DNA from: an uncultured Opitutia bacterium
GTDB lineage: Bacteria > Verrucomicrobiota > Verrucomicrobiia > Opitutales > Opitutaceae
DNA length: 64,000 bases
NCBI GenBank assembly: GCA_903859715.1
Contig: CAIONS010000060.1
Coordinates: 1 to 64,000, forward strand
Reading direction: 5' to 3'
The notes beneath the pieces were generated by a model. That model was not told the origin of the DNA. It ran no database searches and saw only the letters and a program-made list of their open reading frames with translations. A program made the translations under genes and the position numbers. This document shows positions 16,930 through 25,641 of the stretch, in pieces; the first letter of the stretch is position 1; the number at the start of each line of letters is the position of its first letter.

Positions 16930-17922
16930 TTACCAGCGAATCAGCGCGGACCCGTAGGTCAAGCCCGCCCCAAATGCGACCAAGAGGGTGATGTCCCCGG
17001 ACTTGATGCGACCGGCCCGGCGGGCCTCGTCGAGGGCGATGGGAATGGAGGCGGACGAGGTGTTCCCGTAACGGCCCACGTTGACGTAAAAGCGCTCCAT
17101 GGGGAGCTCAAGGTACTGGGAGATGGCTTCGATGATGCGAAGGTTGGCCTGATGGGGGATCACGAGCCCAATCTGATCAGCCCGCAAATGATGTTGTTCC
17201 AATATATCCCGCGCCGCCTCTTCCATGGCGCGGACGGCGATCTTGAAGACTTCCTTGCCCTTCATCTTGAGGAAATGATCGCCGGCGGCGATCGACTCGA
17301 GCGTGGCCGGGGACGAACTGCCGCCGCGCGGGATGCACAGGAGGTCGGCGCTGTCGCCATAGGCGCCGAGCCGGGTGCCGAGCAGGCCGATCCCGGGCTG
17401 GTCGCTCAAGCCGACCACGGCGGCGCCGGCACCGTCGCCAAACAGCACGCAGGTGGTCCGGTCCTTCCAGTCGACGATGGAGGAAAGCTTTTCCACGCCG
17501 ATGACGAGTGCGCGGCGGTAGCGGCCGCAGCTGAGCATGGCGCAGGCGGTGTCGAGTGCGTAGACGAAACCGGAGCAGGCGGCGTTGAGGTCAAAGCAGG
17601 CGGCATTGGTCGGCACGCCGAGCTTGTGCTGGATGGTGCATGAGACGGCCGGCACGGTCTGGTCCGGCGTGACGGTGGCGACGATCAGGAGATCGATGTC
17701 GGCGGCGGTGAACTTGGCGTCGGCGAGGGCGGCCTTGGCGGCGGCCACGGCCATGTCGGACGTGGCCTCGCCCGGGGCGGCGATATGGCGCTCGCGGATG
17801 CCGCTGCGGGAGAAGATCCATTCGTCCGAGGTGTCGACCATCGTGGCGAGATCGGTATTGGTGAGGATCCGCTCGGGCGCATAAGAACCGGTGCCGAGGA
17901 TGACAGTGGAGGCGGTGGCCAT
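16930..17922 (-). CDS. fabH: 3-oxoacyl-ACP synthase III (KAS III)
   Basis: 330 residues. The catalytic triad is visible: Cys116 in NAACSGF, His in VIPHQANLRI (about 255) and Asn in YGNTSSAS (about 285). The N-terminus ILGTGSYAPERILTN is typical. FabH condenses acetyl-CoA with malonyl-ACP to start fatty-acid synthesis. It follows plsX after 37 bp in the conserved rpmF-plsX-fabH order. Confidence 0.96.
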   Translation of the reverse strand: MATASTVILGTGSYAPERILTNTDLATMVDTSDEWIFSRSGIRERHIAAPGEATSDMAVAAAKAALADAKFTAADIDLLIVATVTPDQTVPAVSCTIQHKLGVPTNAACFDLNAACSGFVYALDTACAMLSCGRYRRALVIGVEKLSSIVDWKDRTTCVLFGDGAGAAVVGLSDQPGIGLLGTRLGAYGDSADLLCIPRGGSSSPATLESIAAGDHFLKMKGKEVFKIAVRAMEEAARDILEQHHLRADQIGLVIPHQANLRIIEAISQYLELPMERFYVNVGRYGNTSSASIPIALDEARRAGRIKSGDITLLVAFGAGLTYGSALIRW

Positions 17923-17959
17923 GAAAGGGAGAGGGTGAGGGAGGATGGGGAGCCGCGGC

Positions 17960-19018
17960 TCAGACGCTGGCGGTGTCGCGCAGGCGCTCGTTGGCCAGGG
18001 CGATGTCGGCCTCGATGCGATGGTTCATGTCCGACTTGATGATCTGGCTGGCGGCGTGGATGGCGCTCTTGATGGCGTGGCGGTTGGAGGAGCCGTGGGC
18101 CTTGAGGATGTTGCCCTTGAGGCCGAGCAGCGGGGCGCCGCCGTAGCGCTCGGGATTGATGCGCTCCTTGAGGGCGCTGAAGGCGGATTTGGCCAGCAGG
18201 GCGCCGGTGGCGCGCATGGGATTGGCCTGCAATTCCTCGCGCAGCATGCTGGAGAAGAAGCGCACGAGGGACTCCCAGCTCTTGAGCATGATGTTGCCGA
18301 CAAAGCCGTCGCAGACGACGACGTCGACATGATCGGCAAACACCTGGAAGCCCTCGATCGGGCCGGCGTAGTTGATGATGTCGCCGGCCCGGCGGAGCAA
18401 CTCGTTGGTCTCGGTGATGAGGGCGTTGCCCTTGCCGTCCTCGGTCCCGATGGTCATGAGGCCGACGCGCGGCGAGTTGATGCCGAGCACGGCCCGGCAG
18501 TAATGGCTGCCGAGAATGGCGTTGTGCACGAGGTGCTCGGGCTTGGCCTCGGGATTGGCGCCGGCATCGATCAGGACAAAGTGACCGTTTTCCCGGGGCA
18601 CGACCGCGGCGAGAGCCGGACGGGCGACGCCTTCCATGGTTCGCAGCCGGAGGGTGCCGCAGGCCATGAGTGCGCCGGTATTGCCGCAGCTCACCACGAC
18701 GCTGGCATGGCCCTCCTTGACGAGTTCGATGGCCCGGACCATCGAGGAATCCTTCTTCCGCTTGAGGGCCATCAACGGCTTGTCGTCCATCGTGACGACC
18801 TCCGAGGCGTGATGGATGATCACATGATGGCGGCGGCTGATGCCGGCATCATGGAGGAGCGGGCGCAGGATGGCCTCATCCCCGACCAAGGTCACGGGGT
18901 TGAGCGCGGGATACTGGCGCAAGGTCAGCTTGACGGCCTCGACCACCTCGGCAGGGCCCATGTCGCCCCCCATGGCATCGACTGCAATGCGCCCGGTGTC
19001 GCCGGAAGAAGTGCCCAT
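17960..19018 (-). CDS. plsX: Phosphate acyltransferase PlsX
   Basis: 352 residues beginning with a short Ser/Gly-rich lead and IAVDAMGGDMGPAEVVEA, the PlsX signature. Later segments SCGNTGALMA and LIDAGANPEAKPEHL are also typical. It makes acyl-phosphate from acyl-ACP for the PlsY step of phospholipid synthesis. It lies between rpmF and fabH, reading leftwards. Confidence 0.96.
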   Translation of the reverse strand: MGTSSGDTGRIAVDAMGGDMGPAEVVEAVKLTLRQYPALNPVTLVGDEAILRPLLHDAGISRRHHVIIHHASEVVTMDDKPLMALKRKKDSSMVRAIELVKEGHASVVVSCGNTGALMACGTLRLRTMEGVARPALAAVVPRENGHFVLIDAGANPEAKPEHLVHNAILGSHYCRAVLGINSPRVGLMTIGTEDGKGNALITETNELLRRAGDIINYAGPIEGFQVFADHVDVVVCDGFVGNIMLKSWESLVRFFSSMLREELQANPMRATGALLAKSAFSALKERINPERYGGAPLLGLKGNILKAHGSSNRHAIKSAIHAASQIIKSDMNHRIEADIALANERLRDTASV

Positions 19019-19051
19019 CGCGAGGATGGCGGGGGATGGAAAACGCGAGGT

Positions 19052-19231
19052 TTAGACCTCGACGTTAAGGATCTGACGGCCGCGATACATGCCGTTCTTG
19101 GGGTTCACCCGGTGAGGGCGAAAAGCGCTGCCGTCCGTCGGGTCCTTGGCGAATTCAGGAGCCTTAAAGGCGTTGGCGGCGCGGCGGTTGGCGCTGCGGC
19201 GTTTGGATTGTTTGCGTTTCGGATTGGCCAT
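19052..19231 (-). CDS. rpmF: 50S ribosomal protein bL32, zinc-free form
   Basis: 59 residues beginning MANPKRKQSKRRSANRRAAN, the bL32 N-terminus. The C-terminal half, where Cys pairs normally bind zinc, has no cysteine at all. ATG 19231 is chosen because the longer frame to 19318 is Pro-rich shadow. It leads the rpmF-plsX-fabH transcript, 33 bp before plsX. Confidence 0.95.
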   Translation of the reverse strand: MANPKRKQSKRRSANRRAANAFKAPEFAKDPTDGSAFRPHRVNPKNGMYRGRQILNVEV

Positions 19232-19441
19232 GGGAGGAAGGAGGTTGGGAGGGTGGAGGGGCGATGGGAAAAGGCCCGCGCGTCGTGTGTAAGGTGGCTG
19301 AGTAAAGGGCGGCGCCAAAGCGGGTCAAGCGCGATAACCGCGGGAAAATCAGCGGCTAAAAACGACGGAAATCCAGCGCGCGCTGGACGGCGGCGGAAAG
19401 GGCGTCAAGCCTCCGCCCCGCCGAACGCCGGCCACGCCCTT

Positions 19442-20299
19442 ATGTCGCCTACCTTTCTTCAAATCATCCTGTTGGGACTTATCCAAGGGGCGGCCGAGCT
19501 TCTGCCGGTCTCCAGTTCGGCGCATGTCATCGTGGCCGAGAAACTCATGGGACTGGACCCCGCCCGGCCCGAAATGACCTTCCTGCTGGTGATGCTCCAC
19601 ACGGGCACGATGTTTGCCGTGATCGCGTATTTCTGGCGGGCCTGGCGGGAGAATTTCTTCGGCAGCGCGGCGCACTTGAAAGAGACGGTCAAACAGGTGG
19701 CCGTGGCCACCCTGTGCACGCTGGCGGTGGGTGGGCTGCTGAAGCTGGTGATCGAGAAAGTCATCCTCGGGGGCGACAAGGCGGAGTTCGAGCAGCTGTT
19801 TGCCTCGCTGCCGTTGATTGCCGGCGCGCTGGTGGCGTCGGGTGCGCTCATTCTGATTGCGGCGATGCGGACGTCACGCGACACCGGACGCAGCGAACTC
19901 ACGCTGCGTGATGCCGGATGGATCGGCGCTGTCCAGGGCAGCATCGTGATCCGCGGATTTACCCGCTCGGGCACGACGATCTCGACCGCCATGCTCACCG
20001 GAGTAGGGAGGCGGCGGGCCGAGGAGTTCAGTTTTGCATTGGGGGTGGTCATCACGCCTCCGGCCATCGCGCTCGAGGCCTGGCGCCTGCTGAAATTCCA
20101 TGGGACGATCGCGAGCCCGTTCCATCTGGGGCAACTGGTGCTGCCCGGGCTGATCGGCATGATCGCGAGTTTTCTCGCCGGCCTGCTGGCCTTGCGCTGG
20201 CTTTCGCGCTGGCTTGAGGCCGGACGCTGGCAGTATTTCGGCTATTACTGCCTTGGAGCGGCGGCGGTGGTTGCCCTGCTGGCGCATCGCGGATTCTGA
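19442..20299 (+). CDS. uppP: Undecaprenyl-diphosphatase (bacitracin resistance)
   Basis: 285 residues, about 7-8 TM helices. The two active-site motifs are QGAAELLPVSSSAH (about 15-28) and RGFTRSGTTIS (about 177-187). UppP dephosphorylates undecaprenyl pyrophosphate so the lipid carrier can be reused in peptidoglycan and O-antigen synthesis. Start ATG 19442; the much longer open frame on its 5' side is antisense to plsX and not coding. It is divergent from rpmF across a gap of 210 bp (19232-19441) that should hold both promoters; I see no clear motif there. Confidence 0.94.
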   Translation: MSPTFLQIILLGLIQGAAELLPVSSSAHVIVAEKLMGLDPARPEMTFLLVMLHTGTMFAVIAYFWRAWRENFFGSAAHLKETVKQVAVATLCTLAVGGLLKLVIEKVILGGDKAEFEQLFASLPLIAGALVASGALILIAAMRTSRDTGRSELTLRDAGWIGAVQGSIVIRGFTRSGTTISTAMLTGVGRRRAEEFSFALGVVITPPAIALEAWRLLKFHGTIASPFHLGQLVLPGLIGMIASFLAGLLALRWLSRWLEAGRWQYFGYYCLGAAAVVALLAHRGF

Positions 20300-20375
20300 T
20301 CGGTCGCCGCGAGGCTCGCGCAGGATCATTTGTAATTGCAGGTCGCCGCGCGGTCGGCTCTTTCAGGCTTCGCGC

Positions 20376-21422
20376 ATGACCGAACTCGCCGCGCTTACCT
20401 CGCAACTCACCACCGGACGGGATCTCACCGCCGCTGAAGTGACGGCTGTGGCCGCGGTGCTCGCTTCGCCCGAGGTGGCGGATGAGGCCAAGGCGGCGTT
20501 TCTCACGGCGCTTTCCCATAAAGGTGAAACGGCCGCGGAGGTCGCGGCGTTTGCCAGGGCTTTTCGCGGGATGGCGGTAAATCCGGGGGTGGAGGCGTGG
20601 GCGGGCCGCGCGATCGATGTCGTTGGCACGGGTGGCGACCATGCGGGCGGGTTTAATATTTCCAGTCTGGTCACGCTCGTGCTCGCGAGTGCCGGGGTCG
20701 TCGTGATGAAGCACGGCAACCGTGGGATCACCTCCAAGTGCGGCAGCGCCGACCTGCTTGCCGGCCTAGGTGTCAATCTGGAGGCCTCGCCGGAAAAAAT
20801 CCGTGGCGCGCTGGATGAGCTTGGCTTTGCCTTCTTTTTTGCGCCTGCGTGGCACCCGGCCTTCAAAGCCATCGCGCCCACGCGCAAGGCGCTCGCGGCA
20901 CGCGGCCAGCGCACGATTTTCAATATCCTCGGTCCGCTCATCAATCCCGGCCGGCCGGCGCATGCCTTGGTCGGGGTCGCGACGGCTCCACTGGTGGAAA
21001 AGATCGCAGCGGCGCTCGACGCACTGGGCCTTGAGGCAGGACTGGTAGCGCACGGGATCATCGCGGCGAATCGCGGAATCGATGAACTCACGTCTGCCAC
21101 CACCAACCGCGTGCGTGGCGCCGGCCGGCTGCGCGAACTTTCGGCGGAATGGAAGGCGGAGGATTTCGGGCTGACGGTGTCGCCGTTTGCCGATCTGCAG
21201 GGGGGCGACCTTGCGGCCAATCTGGCGATCACGGACGCCGTGCTGTCCGGGCGCGGTCCGACCGGGCTGATCGATACCATCGTGCTCAACGCCGCGACAG
21301 GACTCTGGATCAGCGGCCGGGTTGCAACCGTGCGTGACGGTTTGGTGCCGGCGCGGGAGCTACTGCTGGGCGGTGCCGTCGCGATGAAAATTGCGGCGAC
21401 GCGGGAGTTCTACCGCTCATGA
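20376..21422 (+). CDS. trpD: Anthranilate phosphoribosyltransferase
   Basis: 348 residues. The glycine-rich PRPP loop is GTGGDHAGGFNIS, followed by MKHGNRGITSKCGSADLLAGLG, FFFAPAWHPAFKAIAPTRKAL and the RTIFNILGPLINPG segment, all diagnostic for TrpD. It transfers phosphoribose from PRPP to anthranilate in tryptophan synthesis. Start ATG 20376 (MTELAALTSQL). No other trp gene is in the window. The stop overlaps the glmM start by 4 bp (ATGA). Confidence 0.94.
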   Translation: MTELAALTSQLTTGRDLTAAEVTAVAAVLASPEVADEAKAAFLTALSHKGETAAEVAAFARAFRGMAVNPGVEAWAGRAIDVVGTGGDHAGGFNISSLVTLVLASAGVVVMKHGNRGITSKCGSADLLAGLGVNLEASPEKIRGALDELGFAFFFAPAWHPAFKAIAPTRKALAARGQRTIFNILGPLINPGRPAHALVGVATAPLVEKIAAALDALGLEAGLVAHGIIAANRGIDELTSATTNRVRGAGRLRELSAEWKAEDFGLTVSPFADLQGGDLAANLAITDAVLSGRGPTGLIDTIVLNAATGLWISGRVATVRDGLVPARELLLGGAVAMKIAATREFYRS

Positions 21423-22747
21423 ACCGGAGTTATTTTGGCACGGACGGCGTGCGCGGACCCTATGGCGGCCCGCTCATCAACGAAGTTTTTGCGGAGCGGC
21501 TTGGATTCGCGGCGGCTGCTTGGCTGGCGAAAAAGGGTCGGGTGTTCATCGGGCGTGACACCCGCAGTTCGGGCGCCTCGCTCGAGGCTGCGGTGGCGCG
21601 CGGACTGCGGGCCGGTGGCGCGGAGCCGGTTTCGCTGGGCATTGTGCCTACGCCGGCCGTGGCCCGCGCCGTGCGGACGGATGGCGCCGTGCTGGGAGTT
21701 GTGATCACGGCCTCTCACAATCCGGCGGCGGACAACGGCATCAAGTTTTTCGGTCCCGGCGGAGTGAAGCTGACCGACGCCGAGGAATATAGCATCGAAC
21801 AGCTGCTGTCGGCGGCGGTGGCACCAGTATCGGAGTTCGGGCGTCTGCCGACCTTGGACGCCTCGGCTGCCTATATCGCGGCAGCGGCCAAGCTGCTGCC
21901 GGCCCAGGCGCTCCGCGGCTGGCGCATTGTGCTCGACACGGCCAACGGTGCGACGTGTGCGACCAGTCCTGTGGTTTTCCGTGGCCTGGGTGCCGAGGTG
22001 ATCGGCCTGGGGGATTCGCCCGACGGGCAGAACATCAATGCGGGCGTGGGCAGTGAACATCCGGCCCAGCTCGCCGCCAAAGTGAAGGCGAGCGGGGCCC
22101 GACTGGGAGTCGCCCACGATGGCGATGGCGACCGGTGTGTCGTGTGCGATGAACTGGGCAGCGTGCTCGACGGTGATGAACTGCTCACGCTGCTGGCGAC
22201 CCATGCACTCGCGCGCGGGACGCTCGTGAACAAGACACTGGTCGTGACGGTGCAAAGCAATCTGGGCGTGGATGCCGCGATCACCGCCGCGGGCGGCCGG
22301 GTCAGCCGGACCTCGGTCGGCGACCGGTATGTGATCGAGGGGATGGCGAAGGAGCGGGCGACGCTGGGCGGTGAGTCGAGCGGTCATATCATTTGCTCCG
22401 AAATCTCGCCGACGGGCGACGGGCTTGTAGCGGCGCTCAAGGTGATCGAGGTTATGCTGGAGACCGGAAAACCGCTGTCGGAGTTGCGGCGAGTGCTGGT
22501 GAAGTTTCCCCAACTCACCGCGGCGCTCACCGTGGCGGAGAAAAAGCCACTCGACTCGCTGCCGGTGTTGAGTGCGGTGATTCGCGTGCTGGAGTCCGAG
22601 CTTAGGTCGCAAGGTCGCGTGCTGGTGCGCTATTCCGGCACGGAGCCGAAGCTGCGGCTGCTGATCGAAGGCCCGAGCGAGGACGTGGTGCGGGCCGGGC
22701 TCGCGCGACTGGAAGCGGCGGTCCGGGCGGAATTGACGGTGAGCTAA
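21419..22747 (+). CDS. glmM: Phosphoglucosamine mutase
   Basis: 442 residues. The phospho-serine loop is TASHNP (Ser99), the Mg-binding loop is DGDGDR and the sugar-binding loop is GGESSGH. RYSGTEPKLRLLIEG is the C-terminal phosphate-binding motif. The start YFGTDGVRG is typical of GlmM rather than phosphoglucomutase. It converts glucosamine-6-P to glucosamine-1-P for UDP-GlcNAc, and so for peptidoglycan and LPS. It is coupled to trpD by a 4-bp overlap. Confidence 0.95.
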   Translation: MNRSYFGTDGVRGPYGGPLINEVFAERLGFAAAAWLAKKGRVFIGRDTRSSGASLEAAVARGLRAGGAEPVSLGIVPTPAVARAVRTDGAVLGVVITASHNPAADNGIKFFGPGGVKLTDAEEYSIEQLLSAAVAPVSEFGRLPTLDASAAYIAAAAKLLPAQALRGWRIVLDTANGATCATSPVVFRGLGAEVIGLGDSPDGQNINAGVGSEHPAQLAAKVKASGARLGVAHDGDGDRCVVCDELGSVLDGDELLTLLATHALARGTLVNKTLVVTVQSNLGVDAAITAAGGRVSRTSVGDRYVIEGMAKERATLGGESSGHIICSEISPTGDGLVAALKVIEVMLETGKPLSELRRVLVKFPQLTAALTVAEKKPLDSLPVLSAVIRVLESELRSQGRVLVRYSGTEPKLRLLIEGPSEDVVRAGLARLEAAVRAELTVS

Positions 22748-22820
22748 ATTTCGCAGGGAAGTGGCGGAAGCTTACTCTGACGTTGACCCGTGGGATTGAA
22801 CGAACCTGCTCCGTGATGCC

Positions 22821-23444
22821 GTGCCTGAGATCACCCTCGCATCACTCGACGACCGGCAGCGGAAGCTGATCGAGAATGCGCGCATTGCCTCGGGGTGCGG
22901 GCAGCTCGGGTATGTGATCGCGGTGACGGGAGAAATCCTGCGCGAGATGCCGGCCTGTGTGGCGGCGCGGCGGTTGCAGCGTGACGCGCAGCTGCGTCAA
23001 TTCGAGAGGCAGGGCGGGTTGCTGGCCAAGGTCAAAGGATGGGCCGGCGTGGTTGCATTCCTCCTGAGCCCAACTCCGAAGCACGCGGGGCAAACGCTGG
23101 CGGCAGCGGAAAAATTGCTCGAGCGCGATCCCACGAGTGTGCCGGCCCTGAAGCTATTGGCGGACGCGGCCTTGGAGTTGGGCTGGCCGGAGACGGCGGC
23201 ATTTGCCCGCGAGGCGGTGCGGGAATTGCGGCCGAAGGATCAGGACAACCTGATTGCGCTCGGCGAAGCGTGGCTCGGGGCGGGCCGGCCGGCTGAGGCG
23301 CTGCAGCTCGCGGAGGAAGTTCTGCGGCTGCGCCCGGTGGATGGCCCGGGATTAGAGCTTCTGCGTCAGGCTTCGATCGCGCAGACCGTGGCGGCGGGTC
23401 ACTGGGATTCGATCGGGACGTTTCGCGAGAAGCTGCGGAGTTGA
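22821..23444 (+). CDS. TPR-like protein of unknown function
   Basis: 207 residues, Ala/Leu/Arg-rich, helical. At least two TPR-like units can be seen: AGQTLAAAEKLLERDPTSVPALKLLADAALELGWPETAAFAREAVRELRPKDQDNLIALGEAWLGAGRPAEALQLAEEVLRLRPVDGPG. The sequence DLLA-like hydrophobic stretch near residue 70 (GVVAFLLSPTP) is too short to be a sure TM helix. Start GTG 22821 is tentative. It lies 73 bp behind glmM with the repeat at 23464 after it. Confidence 0.65.
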   Translation: MPEITLASLDDRQRKLIENARIASGCGQLGYVIAVTGEILREMPACVAARRLQRDAQLRQFERQGGLLAKVKGWAGVVAFLLSPTPKHAGQTLAAAEKLLERDPTSVPALKLLADAALELGWPETAAFAREAVRELRPKDQDNLIALGEAWLGAGRPAEALQLAEEVLRLRPVDGPGLELLRQASIAQTVAAGHWDSIGTFREKLRS

Positions 23445-23463
23445 GCGTTGGCCGGCTTCAAGA

Positions 23464-23488
23464 CCAGCCTCCTTATGTCGGCTGCTAC
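23464..23488. repeat. Family A repeat, copy 1
   Basis: 25-bp unit beginning CCAGCCTCCTTATGTCGGCT, one mismatch from the other four copies (27454-27478, 27499-27523, 50360-50383, 54446-54470). The CTA at 23485-23487 is the stop codon (TAG) of the minus-strand gene ending here. Confidence 0.85.
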
Positions 23489-23757
23489 ATCCCTGCTTGG
23501 GAAAACTTCCGCCAAAGGATCACGGCGGCGATGGCGGGGAGTCCGAAGATCGCCAGGAAGACGGGCAGTTCCTCACGGACTCCGTAACCGGCGCGGGTAA
23601 CGCCAACGTACATGTTACAAGCGGCGACGATCAGCCATAGTGGCAGAAAAAGCCGGGCTCCGAGCGTCCGCGCGCCGGGTCCGCCGACTGTGCGGCCGGC
23701 CAGAAAACAAAGCCCGAGCAGCAGGAAGCCTCCGAGGATAATGAGCAGGGTGCGCAT
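23485..23757 (-). CDS. Small three-helix membrane protein, unknown function
   Basis: 90 residues: MRTLLIILGGFLLLGLCFLAGR forms a first TM helix, LPLWLIVAACNMYVGVTRAGYG a second, and LPVFLAIFGLPAIAAVILWRKF a third. I do not recognise the family. Start ATG 23757; the upstream frame is shadow of the cupin gene. The stop codon is provided by a family A repeat. Confidence 0.6.
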   Translation of the reverse strand: MRTLLIILGGFLLLGLCFLAGRTVGGPGARTLGARLFLPLWLIVAACNMYVGVTRAGYGVREELPVFLAIFGLPAIAAVILWRKFSQAGM

Positions 23758-23792
23758 GGGATGCGGGGGATCGGCCGGACGATAAGCCGAAG

Positions 23793-24158
23793 CTACGGGT
23801 CGATACGCTTGAGCTGATCCTTGGTGAAGGCGTTGCGGGTGTTGCCGGTGTTGAGCGTGCTGGCGGGTTCGAACAGCACGACCTCGGTTTCTTCCGGCGC
23901 ATAGGGCTGATGCTCGACTCCGCGGGGCACGATATGGAACTGGCCGGCGCCAATCTTCACGACGCCCTCGCGCAGTCGCATGTGCAGCACGCCGCGGTGG
24001 ACGAGGAACAGTTCGTCCTCGTGGTCGTGATGATGCCAGACGAATTCGCCGAGGAGCTTCACGCACTTCACCAGCTGGCCGTTGAGTTCACCGACCACAT
24101 GGGGATCCCAATGGGTCGTGATCCGGGCAAACGCGCGGTCGAGGTCGACGGGATTCAT
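23793..24158 (-). CDS. Cupin-domain protein
   Basis: 121 residues, a single conserved beta-barrel. Metal ligands are likely in VWHHHDHEDELFLVHRG (His/His/Glu) and VPRGVEHQPYAPEE (His). Similar small cupins sit beside many unrelated genes; the role is unknown. The start overlaps the stop of the upstream GNAT gene by 4 bp (ATGA), so the two are probably co-translated. Confidence 0.85.
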   Translation of the reverse strand: MNPVDLDRAFARITTHWDPHVVGELNGQLVKCVKLLGEFVWHHHDHEDELFLVHRGVLHMRLREGVVKIGAGQFHIVPRGVEHQPYAPEETEVVLFEPASTLNTGNTRNAFTKDQLKRIDP

Positions 24159-24676
24159 GGCGTGAGCTTTTTGAAGAAAATCACCGTGAGATGCAGGCGG
24201 CCGTCCGGGGTGCAGGCGTAGTCAGGAATCGCCCCCGCAACGCTCCAGCCCAGCTTCCGGTACAGCGCCTCGGCGGGTTGATCCGGTTCGGTGTCGAGGT
24301 ACAGCAAAGTCCGGCCGGCGGCACGGGCCTCGGATTCAATGGCCGACATCAGAAGGCGGGCATGTCCTTGGCGTCGGGCCGAGGTGTGGACCAGGAGCTT
24401 TTGCACTTCAGCCCGGTGCAGTCCATTGGGTTTCAAGCACAGACCGAGCTGGATGCTGCCGACAACCATGGATCCGTCGCGGAGGATGAGCAGCAGGCGG
24501 GAGCCTTGGTTGACGTCACTGATCACGCCGTGCCAAAAGCGCTGGGCGATGTCGGCTGAAAGGGGACGGAGAAATCCGATGGAGGCGCCGTCGTTCACGG
24601 CATCTTGGAGCAACGTCACCAGTTGCGGGAGCAAGGCGAGGGCCTGGGCCTCGGTGAGACGTTCGAGGGTGGGCAT
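24155..24676 (-). CDS. GNAT family N-acetyltransferase
   Basis: 173 residues. The acetyl-CoA motif is QKLLVHTSARRQGHARLLMSAIESEA, and YLDTEPDQPAEALYRKLGWS follows as in aminoglycoside/antibiotic-type GNATs. Substrate unknown. Start ATG 24676 (MPTLERLTEAQ); the long open frame beyond it is antisense-like shadow of the EamA gene. Operon with the following cupin gene. Confidence 0.85.
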   Translation of the reverse strand: MPTLERLTEAQALALLPQLVTLLQDAVNDGASIGFLRPLSADIAQRFWHGVISDVNQGSRLLLILRDGSMVVGSIQLGLCLKPNGLHRAEVQKLLVHTSARRQGHARLLMSAIESEARAAGRTLLYLDTEPDQPAEALYRKLGWSVAGAIPDYACTPDGRLHLTVIFFKKLTP

Positions 24677-24683
24677 CGGGAAA

Positions 24684-24704
24684 GGCGGGGTCAGCGACCC
24701 CGCC
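24684..24704. repeat. Family B palindrome, contains the stop codon of the EamA gene
   Basis: Perfect palindrome GGCGGGGTC-agc-GACCCCGCC. The TCA at 24691-24693 is the TGA stop of the minus-strand EamA gene, so the last few residues of that protein (VGRGR) are repeat-encoded. Confidence 0.85.
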
Positions 24705-25554
24705 CTACATCGGAGGAGTGCCTCTCGGCGATCCATACGCCGAGGATCATCAGCGCGCCGCCGATCAGCAGGCGGGGCAGGTTGGCGTGTTCGCCGAAGA
24801 AAAGCAGCGAGCAGGCGATGCCGAGGGGGATCTTGGCGTTGTTGAACACGGCGAGGGTGCCGGTATTGACGCGGGTCGCGCCGACATTCCACCAGAAGAA
24901 GCAGAGGCCGGAGGAAATCATGCCGAGGTAGGCGAGGATGCCCCATTGCGTGAGCGTGAGGTGAACGGCGGTCCAGTGGGTGAAGAAAATCGACCCGAGG
25001 GCGCAGGCGGCAACGGCGCCGGCGTAGGGCAACGCGAAGAGGGAGGCGCTGCTGATGGAGGCGGCGAGTTTTCCGCGTTCGTGCCGCCATGCGACCTGGC
25101 CGGCAGCGAAGCACACGTTCGCAATCTGGATCAGCCAAAAGCCCTTGAGGAGATCGCCTTGGAGCGGGTTGTTGAAGCAAACCGTGGCAGAACCCAGCAG
25201 GGCGAGTATGGCCGCAAGGAGGTAGCGCGCATACAGCCGTCGTTCGGCCAGGGCATCGATCAGGGCGAGGTAAAGCGGCGTGGTGAGCGTGAAGAGCACG
25301 ACGGCGTACGCCGGCAGATAGACGTAGGAACGCTGGTAGAGCAGGTACATCAGGCCGAATTGCACGGCGCCGATGAGCGTGAGCCGCCACGCGGTCCGCA
25401 GGGTCACCGCGGAAAGGCGCAGGAACGGAAGGAACACCACCAGGGCCAGCACGAGCCGCAGCGTGGCGATGGCGGTGCTGTCGATGCCGGCGAGCTGCTT
25501 GGTGAGCCCGAAGGAAAAAGCCCAGATGAGGGAGACGAGGAGCAGGAGGTACAT
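24691..25554 (-). CDS. EamA/DMT-superfamily transporter
   Basis: 287 residues with about ten TM helices in two EamA halves: starts LLLLVSLIWAFSFGLTKQ and AILALLGSATVC, and a second half from about residue 150. The family exports or imports small metabolites (amino acids, nucleotide sugars and others); the substrate cannot be read from sequence. The C-terminal tail is encoded by a family B repeat. Confidence 0.87.
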   Translation of the reverse strand: MYLLLLVSLIWAFSFGLTKQLAGIDSTAIATLRLVLALVVFLPFLRLSAVTLRTAWRLTLIGAVQFGLMYLLYQRSYVYLPAYAVVLFTLTTPLYLALIDALAERRLYARYLLAAILALLGSATVCFNNPLQGDLLKGFWLIQIANVCFAAGQVAWRHERGKLAASISSASLFALPYAGAVAACALGSIFFTHWTAVHLTLTQWGILAYLGMISSGLCFFWWNVGATRVNTGTLAVFNNAKIPLGIACSLLFFGEHANLPRLLIGGALMILGVWIAERHSSDVGRGR

Positions 25555-25641
25555 GGGGCTTGTTTTACGTGAGGGAAAAACGAGACAACGGAAGGTTCAC
25601 CACGAAGCTCACGAAGGTTTCCGATCCCCAGTCATGAGCGT

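Noticed and set aside
17945-19441. A very long open frame in front of uppP on the plus strand
   Set aside because: It is antisense to plsX, Gly/Asp/Val-rich and ends by running into the true UppP start at 19442. High GC gives open frames on the opposite strand.
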